Below the pieces are notes generated by a model. It had not been told where the DNA came from. It did no database searches and saw nothing but the letters and a program-made list of their open reading frames with translations. A DNA stretch of 7,733 nt from Armatimonadota bacterium. Lineage in GTDB: Bacteria > Armatimonadota > Fimbriimonadia > Fimbriimonadales > Fimbriimonadaceae. A program made the translations under genes and the position numbers. The stretch spans positions 1 through 7,733 of the forward strand of contig JAFAFM010000081.1 of NCBI GenBank assembly GCA_023423495.1, in the 5' to 3' direction. This document shows, piece after piece, positions 1 to 5,201 of this stretch. Position 1 is the stretch's first letter. Each line of letters begins with the position of its first letter.

Positions 1-1277
1 GGCAACACGTACACGCCCGGCTGGTACTTGCCCTGCTCCGTCCACAATTCGATCTGCGCCATCACCTGGTTGGAGAAGCTGCTGGACATCACATAGGATG
101 GGTGGCCCGTGGCACAGCCCAAGTTCACCAGGCGACCCTTTGCCAAGAGGATGATTCGCTTGCCATCCGGGAAGATAACGTGGTCCACCTGTGGCTTGAT
201 CTCTTCCCATTGGTAAGAACCAAGCGAGGCAACATCGATCTCGTTATCGAAGTGTCCGATATTGCAGACGATCGCGTTGTTTTTCATCGCGGCCATGTGG
301 TCGTGAGTGATGACGTTGTAGTTGCCCGTGCACGTCACAAAGATATCCGCCTTGTCCTTGGCGTACTCCATGGTCACCACTTTGTAGCCTTCCATGGCGG
401 CTTGCAGAGCACAGATTGGATCGACTTCGGTCACCCAAACCTGTGCGCTCAGGGCTCGGAGCGCCTGCGCGGATCCCTTGCCCACGTCTCCATAGCCACA
501 CACCAACGCAATCTTCCCGGCAATCATCACGTCCGTTGCACGCTTGATGCCGTCGACCAACGACTCGCGGCAGCCGTACAGGTTGTCGAACTTAGACTTG
601 GTCACGCTGTCGTTAACGTTGAATGCGGGGAAGGGAAGACGACCTTCGCTGTGCAGCTTGTACAAGCGATGCACACCAGTCGTAGTTTCTTCACTTACAC
701 CTTTGATCTCTGCCTTCACCCGGCTGTAGAACGTAGGATCCTGGGCCAGCTTATTCTTAATCGAGGCGAACAAAGCCACTTCTTCCTCGCTAGAGGGATT
801 GGCGATGACGCTCTGATCTTGCTCCGCTTCGGAGCCCAGCAGGATTAAAAGCGTGGCGTCTCCGCCATCGTCTAGGATCATGTTTGGGGTCGAACCGTCT
901 GCCCACTCGAAGATTCGGTGAGTGAACTCCCAATATTCTTCCAGCGATTCGCCCTTATAAGCGAACACCGGGGTGCCGCCCGCCGCGATCGCTGCCGCGG
1001 CATGATCTTGGGTGCTGAAGATATTGCAGCTCGCCCAACGGACGTCCGCTCCGAGCGCCTTTAAGGTCTCTATGAGCACGGCGGTTTGAATCGTCATGTG
1101 CAGCGAGCCCGCGATCTTGGCGCCACCTAAAGGTTTCGAGTCTGCGTATTCATCTCGAATCGCCATCAAGCCCGGCATTTCTGTTTCTGCGATGGCGATC
1201 TCTTTCCGGCCCCAATCGGCCAACGAAAGATCGGCGACAAGGTAGTCGTTTGTGGTGGGTTTCATTTCGGTTTGCAT
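1..1277 (-). CDS. ahcY: Adenosylhomocysteinase (S-adenosyl-L-homocysteine hydrolase), C-terminus cut by window edge
   Basis: Cytosolic NAD-dependent enzyme that reversibly splits S-adenosylhomocysteine into adenosine and homocysteine, relieving product inhibition of methyltransferases in the activated methyl cycle. 425 residues are visible. Family landmarks are all present: GSLHMT with His60, LDDGGD (135-140), the SEETTTGV loop with Glu197, [11 protein letters not shown] (Lys227, Asp231, Asn232, Cys236), and the NAD-binding GYGDVGKG (261-268), followed by [11 protein letters not shown] and [14 protein letters not shown]. Residues about 150-190 form the insertion typical of the longer bacterial enzymes. 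Roughly 45 residues, including the C-terminal Lys/Tyr NAD contacts, lie beyond position 1. The ATG at 1277 has a GGAG 7 nt upstream. It is preceded by a promoter, an SAH riboswitch and a terminator, which independently supports the identification. Confidence 0.98.
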   Translation of the reverse strand, partial: MQTEMKPTTNDYLVADLSLADWGRKEIAIAETEMPGLMAIRDEYADSKPLGGAKIAGSLHMTIQTAVLIETLKALGADVRWASCNIFSTQDHAAAAIAAGGTPVFAYKGESLEEYWEFTHRIFEWADGSTPNMILDDGGDATLLILLGSEAEQDQSVIANPSSEEEVALFASIKNKLAQDPTFYSRVKAEIKGVSEETTTGVHRLYKLHSEGRLPFPAFNVNDSVTKSKFDNLYGCRESLVDGIKRATDVMIAGKIALVCGYGDVGKGSAQALRALSAQVWVTEVDPICALQAAMEGYKVVTMEYAKDKADIFVTCTGNYNVITHDHMAAMKNNAIVCNIGHFDNEIDVASLGSYQWEEIKPQVDHVIFPDGKRIILLAKGRLVNLGCATGHPSYVMSSSFSNQVMAQIELWTEQGKYQPGVYVL

Positions 1278-1284
1278 CGTTTTT

Positions 1285-1288
1285 CTCC
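1285..1288 (-). promoter_or_regulatory. Ribosome binding site of ahcY
   Basis: GGAG on the minus strand, 7 nt before the ATG at 1277. It fixes the start and lies downstream of the leader terminator, so it is transcribed only on read-through. Confidence 0.8.
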
Positions 1289-1313
1289 GGTATTCCCGGT
1301 CCGAGCGTCCGTG

Positions 1314-1353
1314 AAACAAAAAGCGCTCGTTCCAGGTTTTGTGGAACGAGCGC
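1314..1353 (-). terminator. Intrinsic terminator in the ahcY leader (riboswitch expression platform)
   Basis: On the minus strand GCGCTCGTTCC (1353-1343), a 9-nt loop and GGAACGAGCGC (1333-1323) form a perfect 11-bp stem, followed by TTTTTGTTT (1322-1314). It lies between the promoter and ahcY, so it would stop transcription before the gene. The first six bases of its 5' arm (1353-1348) are the same bases that form the 3' strand of the SAH aptamer pseudoknot. Terminator and ligand-bound aptamer are therefore mutually exclusive, predicting that SAH turns the gene on. Confidence 0.9.
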
Positions 1354-1405
1354 CGTTGGATTTCGCTGAGCCTGGTTCCCGATCGGAATCGCAGCGCTCC
1401 TCAGC
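1348..1405 (-). promoter_or_regulatory. S-adenosylhomocysteine (SAH) riboswitch aptamer
   Basis: The minus-strand leader matches my recollection of the SAH riboswitch consensus (Rfam RF01057): GAGGAGCGCTGCG, a short hairpin, CCAGGCTC, then AACGGCGCTC. P1 pairs GCTGAG (1405-1400) with CTCAGC (1370-1365). P2 pairs TTCC (1388-1385) with GGAA (1379-1376). The pseudoknot pairs GAGCGC (1399-1394) with GCGCTC (1353-1348), six perfect base pairs. The optional P3 appears absent or minimal. The gene directly downstream encodes SAH hydrolase, the standard target of this class. The consensus comparison is from memory; the pairings are read directly from the sequence. Confidence 0.93.
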
Positions 1406-1413
1406 TAAGACAC

Positions 1414-1422
1414 ATTATAACA
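1414..1422 (-). promoter_or_regulatory. Extended -10 promoter of the ahcY leader
   Basis: TGTTATAAT on the minus strand is a perfect TATAAT (1419-1414) with the TGn extension. No convincing -35 is seen at 17 nt; GACCCG occupies that position, and a TTGTCC lies too far upstream at 23 nt. Transcription is expected to start near 1407, just before the first base of aptamer P1, giving a leader of about 130 nt. Confidence 0.7.
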
Positions 1423-1470
1423 TCCACTTTTCCTGACGGGTCGGACAACCGGCGAAAGCCTTATTGCCGC

Positions 1471-1506
1471 CAACAAAAACGGGGGTGGCTTTTTCGGCCA
1501 CCCCCG
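1471..1506 (-). terminator. Intrinsic terminator after the first pseudopilin/lipoprotein cassette
   Basis: On the minus strand a 10-bp GC-rich stem, CGGGGGTGGC in sense and its exact complement (1506-1497 with 1489-1480), encloses a 7-nt loop and is followed by TTTTTGTTG (1479-1471). It starts 15 nt past the stop of the small lipoprotein gene and separates this cassette from the ahcY promoter. Confidence 0.9.
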
Positions 1507-1521
1507 GGATCTCGGCCGAGT

Positions 1522-1743
1522 TTAGTTCGGCGTTTCGGCGCTATTGGTCATGGACTGACTCTGAGAAGGACCGCCGGTCTTAGCTTCGGCACCTTGATCA
1601 GTGCCGAGCCGGCCTACTGCCGTCCCTTGCTTTGGGTCACTCGAAGGTTCCAATTCGGCCCCTTCAGGTGTGCCGCTGCACCCCGAAAGGATGGCTGCCA
1701 TGACAGCAACCACGAAGAATGTGGATGGCTTAATTGTAATCAT
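1522..1743 (-). CDS. Small lipoprotein of unknown function (cassette 1)
   Basis: 73 residues. The N-terminus [10 protein letters not shown] followed by a hydrophobic run and LSGC (19-22) is a type II signal peptide with a lipobox; Cys22 would be the lipidated first residue of the mature protein. The mature part is about 52 residues, rich in Gly, Ser, Pro, Glu and Thr, with no recognisable domain and probably disordered. The ATG at 1743 lies inside the end of the upstream pseudopilin gene, a 14-nt overlap, and no Shine-Dalgarno sequence precedes it, so translation probably depends on coupling to the pilin gene. The longer open frame extending to 2022 runs inside the pilin gene and is not the likely protein. 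Function not recognised; a second pair of the same design lies at 2829-3930. Confidence 0.8.
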   Translation of the reverse strand: MITIKPSTFFVVAVMAAILSGCSGTPEGAELEPSSDPKQGTAVGRLGTDQGAEAKTGGPSQSQSMTNSAETPN

Positions 1744-2650
1744 TGAAGTTGAAAGTAAAGTCAGGGCGCATCTGGCACCAGTATCCAACGGTGGCCGTTC
1801 CCAACCGGCAGTTCCAGCGAGAGCTGGGCACGCCGTTTGCCAGGTACGTAGCAAATGGGTCATCGACGTTCTGAACGGTTCCCGCGCCATTGGTTCCAAG
1901 TTTTCGGAACTTGGCGGAGGTGTCCGTTCGAACGCTAACGATTCCTTGGGAATAAACCCAGAAGGACTGGGTTCCGGCCGGTGGCACTCCAAAGATGTGG
2001 CCGAACGTTCCAATTCCGGCATCGGTCACGCCTGAATCAGGCGATCCGCCCGGATTGAAGATGCAGTTGCCTCCAACCGAAGAACACCGGAGAGTTGGTT
2101 GGGAGTTCGCAAAACCTTGATAGTTGTGCTTACCTCGGCCAAGCCAGATCATCGTGAGTCTGGACGGCTCGACTATGTTGGTAGCGGACCAACTGTGCAA
2201 GAGGCCGTTCATTGTCACGCCGGTCGTATACGGATTTTTGAGGCCCGTGGTGACTCCAAAGTTCTCCTTTAAGAATCCCGGCAACTCATACATCGCGTAG
2301 TTCTTGACGTAAGGCTGAATGGAATTTGCCCAGTGCGTGGAGTGTCGCTGGATGAACGTCGCGCTCGTCGTTCGCCAATCCGCAGGGGTATCGGCTACAG
2401 TAGTTGGAGCCCAAGCTCCGGCCGCTGTCTTAATCATCGACAGAGGCATGAGATCGTCGTAGTCGGCGTTGTACATCGCAAAGGACGTTCCAAGCTGTTT
2501 CACATTGGAAAGCATTGCGGTTTTCTTCGCGGCTTCTTTGGCTTGAGCAAAGACAGGGAAGAGGATCGCGGCCAAGATGGCAATGATCGCTATAACAACA
2601 AGTAATTCGATCAGCGTAAAAGCCGATCCCTTATGATTTCTATGGTTCAT
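1730..2650 (-). CDS. Type IV pilin-like (pseudopilin) protein, N-terminal methylation motif, DUF1559-like (cassette 1)
   Basis: 306 residues. A short basic leader ([10 protein letters not shown]) precedes FTLIELLVV, the prepilin peptidase and N-methylation motif; cleavage is expected after Ala10, with Glu15 as the conserved fifth mature residue. The hydrophobic helix spans about 11-36. The region up to ADYDD (62-66) closely matches the second pilin at 3028-3930, then the sequences diverge. Four cysteines (189, 196, 281, 292) could form disulfides. The C-terminal site that reads TDGSAK in the sister protein reads TDTSAK here (242-247). The ATG at 2650 is chosen because GGAGG lies 4 nt upstream and because the 32 residues of a longer frame (to 2746) do not fit a prepilin leader. 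Probably envelope-anchored; role unknown, and whether it assembles into a filament cannot be told. Confidence 0.9.
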   Translation of the reverse strand: MNHRNHKGSAFTLIELLVVIAIIAILAAILFPVFAQAKEAAKKTAMLSNVKQLGTSFAMYNADYDDLMPLSMIKTAAGAWAPTTVADTPADWRTTSATFIQRHSTHWANSIQPYVKNYAMYELPGFLKENFGVTTGLKNPYTTGVTMNGLLHSWSATNIVEPSRLTMIWLGRGKHNYQGFANSQPTLRCSSVGGNCIFNPGGSPDSGVTDAGIGTFGHIFGVPPAGTQSFWVYSQGIVSVRTDTSAKFRKLGTNGAGTVQNVDDPFATYLANGVPSSRWNCRLGTATVGYWCQMRPDFTFNFNDYN

Positions 2651-2654
2651 ACAA

Positions 2655-2659
2655 CCTCC
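2655..2659 (-). promoter_or_regulatory. Ribosome binding site of pseudopilin 1
   Basis: GGAGG on the minus strand, 4 nt before the ATG at 2650. It decides the start against the longer open frame. The gap 2651-2828 otherwise holds the terminator of the upstream cassette; AT-rich DNA at about 2691-2710 may contain the promoter, but no convincing -10/-35 pair was found. Confidence 0.75.
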
Positions 2660-2760
2660 AATCCGAACGCGCGCCTTGGTTGTATGGCGAATAGAATTAA
2701 TACATAAATGCACATTTGGCGAGTCGGTGCGCGCCGGTGCAATCATTAAAGCAGGTTTTT

Positions 2761-2804
2761 CGCAAAATGCAAAGCCCCTCCAGAAAAAAATCTGGAAGGG
2801 CTTT
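2761..2804 (-). terminator. Intrinsic terminator after the second pseudopilin/lipoprotein cassette
   Basis: On the minus strand AAAGCCCTTCCAGA (2804-2791) pairs with TCTGGAGGGGCTTT (2784-2771) around a T6 loop: 14 bp with one G-T wobble. A short T-rich tail (GCATTTTGCG) follows. It begins about 24 nt after the lipoprotein stop codon. Confidence 0.82.
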
Positions 2805-2828
2805 CGATTGTAGATTCTGGGAATCTAA

Positions 2829-3026
2829 CTAGCCAGTCGTGACAGGAGCTTCGGGGGCGGCTGGTCCGGAGACCTGGCCTCCGCCAGAAGCGGCCCCAGC
2901 TGCTGGAGGTGCTGACTGCATCTGAACTTCAGGCTGAGAAGCAGCCGGATCAGTTCCGCCGCCACTGCACCCAATTGCAAAGATGCCGATTGTCGCAATC
3001 AAAGCCAAAGAAAGAGTCTTTTTCAA
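2829..3026 (-). CDS. Small lipoprotein of unknown function (cassette 2), TTG start
   Basis: 65 residues. MKKTLSLALIATIGIFAIGC is a classic short signal peptide with two lysines, a hydrophobic core and a lipobox-like AIGC ending at Cys20. The mature part, about 46 residues, is rich in Ala, Pro, Gly and Ser and looks disordered, with no domain I recognise. The start is the TTG at 3026: it lies one nucleotide after the TAA of the pilin gene, has GGAG 9 nt upstream, and puts the signal peptide exactly at the N-terminus. The longer frame reaching 3350 runs inside the pilin gene and would place the signal peptide far from the N-terminus. Same design as the lipoprotein at 1522-1743, although the mature sequences are not clearly alike. 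Probably anchored in a membrane, partner unknown. Confidence 0.82.
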   Translation of the reverse strand: MKKTLSLALIATIGIFAIGCSGGGTDPAASQPEVQMQSAPPAAGAASGGGQVSGPAAPEAPVTTG

Positions 3027-3027
3027 C

Positions 3028-3930
3028 TTAGAGAGCTCCAACCCAGAATCGTCGAAGAACAACCTGTCCGCCGGACGTGGTCGTTCGCTGATACATGCCG
3101 CCTCGGTAGTCGACTGACTTAGCAGAACCGTCGGTGGCTGCATAGCTGGTCTTACCGCGTGGGTAAACACAGCCAGAGATACCGTCGCCGCCGATCGGGG
3201 ATTTCCGAGCCGTCGGGCCACCGATGATGACCGTGGCGCCATAAGCATTCTGCGTCGATGCATAAGCCGAACCACAGAAGATGCCAACCTGACCTGCGCC
3301 AACCCAAGCGTTTCGTCCCCAAGCCATGTCATATGACGTGGACTCGGCAACCATCACGACTTCGGAGATGTTCTCAATTGCGGTCTGGGTGATAGAAGGG
3401 GCGGCTACCGTGTTCTGGTAGCTGGCTGCTGCCATACCTGCACCGAAAGGACCATCGATGTAGGAAGCCACGCCGCCGGTGAGAGTAGCGTCATTGATGA
3501 AGATCTGGTTGCTGGCATTCTTGTTCAGAAGCGCTGCGGCTCGAGGCACGACGCCCCAGTACTGCCACTCTTTGATCCACTTCTGGGGATCGCTGCCCGC
3601 AGGAGACTGGCTCTTGGGGTGATAGGCGAGCTGCATGTTCTTCGTGTAAGGGCGAAGAGCTGCCTGCCAAGGACCCTGAACGCTGCTTCCTGAAGAATCG
3701 ATCGTGAACGGGTTCACAACCATCAGGGCAAACATGTCGTCGTAGTCCGCGGCGTACATGATGTGCGCGGTCGCCATCTGCTTGACGTTGCTCAGAGCAG
3801 CGGTGTCCTTCGCAGCGGCCTTGGCCTGAGCGAAGACGGGGAAAAGGATCGCCGCGAGAATCGCGATGATCGCAATGACAACTAGAAGTTCGATAAGCGT
3901 AAACGCCTTACGATGCATAGGTCGGTTCAT
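3028..3930 (-). CDS. Type IV pilin-like (pseudopilin) protein, DUF1559-like with C-terminal DG motif (cassette 2)
   Basis: 300 residues. The leader MNRPMHRKA is followed by FTLIELLVV (10-18); cleavage is expected after Ala9, with Glu14 at mature position 5. The hydrophobic helix runs to about 35 and leads into SNVKQ and AADYDD (60-65), near-identical to the sister at 1730-2650. The C-terminal TDGSAKSVDYRGG (266-278) resembles the C-terminal DG motif of DUF1559-type pseudopilins common in Planctomycetes and Armatimonadota. Cysteines at 219 and 254 could form a disulfide. The ATG at 3930 has GGAGG 4 nt upstream; the in-frame ATG four codons later is less favoured. The stop codon is one nucleotide from the TTG of the lipoprotein gene, so the two are very likely co-transcribed and translationally coupled. 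Function unknown. Confidence 0.92.
   Translation of the reverse strand: MNRPMHRKAFTLIELLVVIAIIAILAAILFPVFAQAKAAAKDTAALSNVKQMATAHIMYAADYDDMFALMVVNPFTIDSSGSSVQGPWQAALRPYTKNMQLAYHPKSQSPAGSDPQKWIKEWQYWGVVPRAAALLNKNASNQIFINDATLTGGVASYIDGPFGAGMAAASYQNTVAAPSITQTAIENISEVVMVAESTSYDMAWGRNAWVGAGQVGIFCGSAYASTQNAYGATVIIGGPTARKSPIGGDGISGCVYPRGKTSYAATDGSAKSVDYRGGMYQRTTTSGGQVVLRRFWVGAL
3036..3039 (-). promoter_or_regulatory. Ribosome binding site deciding the TTG start of lipoprotein 2
   Basis: GGAG, embedded in the last codons of the pilin gene, lies 9 nt before the TTG at 3026. It supports the non-ATG start and translational coupling across the TAAGTTG junction. Confidence 0.7.
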
Positions 3931-3934
3931 GAAA

Positions 3935-3939
3935 CCTCC
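3935..3939 (-). promoter_or_regulatory. Ribosome binding site of pseudopilin 2
   Basis: GGAGG, 4 nt before the ATG at 3930, the same motif and spacing as in front of pseudopilin 1. Confidence 0.8.
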
Positions 3940-4101
3940 GTGGAATCAAATTGGGCCAACCGCTGCAAATCGGGCTAATGAGAAGAAGAAGAGAAAAAGA
4001 ATAATTTCTTTGGCTGCAGTGGAACGGCCGAGTGACGATTAAACCCTACTACGTACGAAAATCGGTAGATGTGACCAAGAAAAATCAATAATTACTCAAA
4101 C

Positions 4102-4119
4102 AATTGCCAGGAATTGCCA
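4102..4119. repeat. Phased direct repeat AATTGCCA x2
   Basis: AATTGCCA occurs at 4102-4109 and again at 4112-4119, a 10-bp period or about one helical turn. A related CAATTGCGCA lies at 4144-4153. It could be a protein-binding site upstream of pseudopilin 2; function is not established. Confidence 0.5.
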
Positions 4120-4213
4120 TACTTCAATAAGAGTTCATTCGCACAATTGCGCAGTGACCATAGTTACGTGCACAATATTTGCAGTATTCGAATCAGACTC
4201 TTTTAAGCTTGCA

Positions 4214-4993
4214 TCAGGAGTTACCAAAGACCCTTTGCCGGATCGACCTCGGGGCGGCGCCTAATCTGTCTCGAACGAATCGGCCAAATGAATGCGTATC
4301 CGGAAAGCCACAAGTGCGGGCAATGTCCTTGAAGGAACTTGAACTTCCGGTCAACAACCGGTGAGCAAGTTCTGCTCGGCGCTCTAATACATATTGCATC
4401 GGGGTGGAGCCGACCTCCTGCAGAAACTGCCGGTTCAACTGGCTCTGGGAAATCCCAATCTCCCGTGCTAAGTCTGATATACGTATCGGTTGGCCGATCC
4501 GTTCCGCAATAATTCTCTCGGCGGTCGCCACGTACACATTCTTTGAAGGTGGAGGGCCAAATTCGACCACCGACCAAAGAAATGCTGGCACCAGGGATCG
4601 GAATAGCCCCATGGTGACCGAGACTCGTCTGGCCGCGCGTACGAAACTCGCGTACCAAAACTCCGCGTCGTTCACGGGTTTGCGGATTGGAAGCCACGCC
4701 AAGTCACCTCCGTCCGCTGCTACTGAGAAATGGAACGCTACATATGCATAGGGTGGTTCGCCCCATCGCTCGATTTCACATCGACTGCCTGGTGGTGAAA
4801 GCAGGAAGTCATAGGGTTTCACCTCATATGCTTTGCCGTCCAGCCTATACAAGCCGTGAAAACGGGAAATTGATCCTCGGTAACGGTCGTTAGGCTGCAC
4901 CCAAGCAAAGCTGTCGTCCGAATCCGACATGTCTCCTAACGAGCGGCCAACGGGAGGAGGATCCAGGAAGATGGGAATGGCGGACGGTATCAC
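4214..4993 (-). CDS. AraC-family transcriptional regulator
   Basis: 259 residues from a GTG at 4993. The N-terminal half (about 34-145) looks like an AraC-type cupin effector-sensing domain, with RFHGLYRLDG, YDFLLSPPGS and AYVAFHF. The C-terminal 100 residues form the double helix-turn-helix DNA-binding domain: first HTH ISDLAREIGISQSQLNRQF (172-190), second HTH from FKDIARTCGFPDTHSFGRFV to RDRLGAAPRSIR (221-252), with the conserved GF and P-x-x-x-R signature. The start is uncertain: the GTG has no clear Shine-Dalgarno, while an in-frame ATG at 4930 has AGGAG only 2 nt upstream; either leaves both domains intact. It is transcribed divergently from the exported peptidase-like gene at 5202, and the shared region holds repeated TGGGCrAAAA sites, suggesting direct control. 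The inducer is unknown; many relatives respond to sugars. Confidence 0.92.
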   Translation of the reverse strand: MIPSAIPIFLDPPPVGRSLGDMSDSDDSFAWVQPNDRYRGSISRFHGLYRLDGKAYEVKPYDFLLSPPGSRCEIERWGEPPYAYVAFHFSVAADGGDLAWLPIRKPVNDAEFWYASFVRAARRVSVTMGLFRSLVPAFLWSVVEFGPPPSKNVYVATAERIIAERIGQPIRISDLAREIGISQSQLNRQFLQEVGSTPMQYVLERRAELAHRLLTGSSSSFKDIARTCGFPDTHSFGRFVRDRLGAAPRSIRQRVFGNS

Positions 4994-4998
4994 ATGCT

Positions 4999-5011
4999 TA
5001 TTTTCGCCCAG
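4999..5011 (-). promoter_or_regulatory. Inverted near-copy of the TGGGCAAAAA site at the regulator start
   Basis: The minus strand reads CTGGGCGAAAATA, differing at one base from the CTGGGCAAAAATA of the plus-strand site beginning at 5109. It lies immediately upstream of the GTG start of the AraC gene, so a bound regulator there could repress its own gene. About 100 bp separate it from the direct repeats. Confidence 0.5.
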
Positions 5012-5109
5012 TCCAATAGGAATCTATAGGCTATGAGATAAAATTGTGCGCATGTTTGTACCTCGATTTAGCCTGAAACTGCCTCAATTAGACCATAACT
5101 TGCATATTC

Positions 5110-5140
5110 TGGGCAAAAATATCCTCTCTTTGGGCAAAAA
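5110..5140 (+). promoter_or_regulatory. Putative AraC-type operator: direct repeat of TGGGCAAAAA, 21-bp period
   Basis: TGGGCAAAAA occurs identically at 5110-5119 and 5131-5140, start to start exactly 21 bp, two turns of the helix on the same DNA face. Direct repeats about 21 bp apart are the classic half-site arrangement of AraC-family activators. The pair ends 61 bp upstream of the divergent gene at 5202, a position suited to activation at or near the -35 region. No strong -35 or -10 is evident just downstream, as expected of an activator-dependent promoter. Binding by the neighbouring regulator is inferred. Confidence 0.65.
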
Positions 5141-5189
5141 GTGAATTACCAGTGGCTTTCGCTTGTAGTGTGCCTCACAACATAAACCC

Positions 5190-5194
5190 GAGGA
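5190..5194 (+). promoter_or_regulatory. Ribosome binding site of the exported peptidase-like gene
   Basis: GAGGA, 7 nt before the ATG at 5202; it supports this start. Confidence 0.75.
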
Positions 5195-5201
5195 CAACTT
5201 T

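Larger units (their letters stand above)
3931..4213. other. AT-rich intergenic region upstream of pseudopilin 2
   Basis: About 280 nt with no credible gene. It must hold the end of the AraC gene transcript and the promoter of the pseudopilin 2 cassette, but I see no clear terminator and no convincing promoter. Recognisable content: a homopurine run on the plus strand (3980-4001, pyrimidine-rich in the cassette transcript), the small AT-rich inverted repeat AAAGAATAATTTCTTT next to it, and the phased AATTGCCA repeats at 4102-4119. Confidence 0.6.

Noticed and set aside
102..848. 248-aa open frame on the plus strand
   Set aside because: It is antisense to ahcY, whose frame is open throughout and matches every family motif; the plus-strand protein has no recognisable features.
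1339..2035. Plus-strand open frames of 135 and 144 aa
   Set aside because: They run across the riboswitch, the terminator and the antisense of the lipoprotein and pilin genes, with no supporting start site or domain.
3952..3979. TGGGCCAAC and CGGGCTAAT resembling the TGGGCAAAAA operator
   Set aside because: The match is confined to GGGC, the spacing is 19 bp, and they lie immediately before the pilin start; likely chance.
4097..4120. Possible sigma-54 promoter (TGGC...GGCA on the minus strand) upstream of pseudopilin 2
   Set aside because: The GG and GC elements are one nucleotide too close (9 instead of 10 between them), and sigma-54 promoters are strict about spacing.
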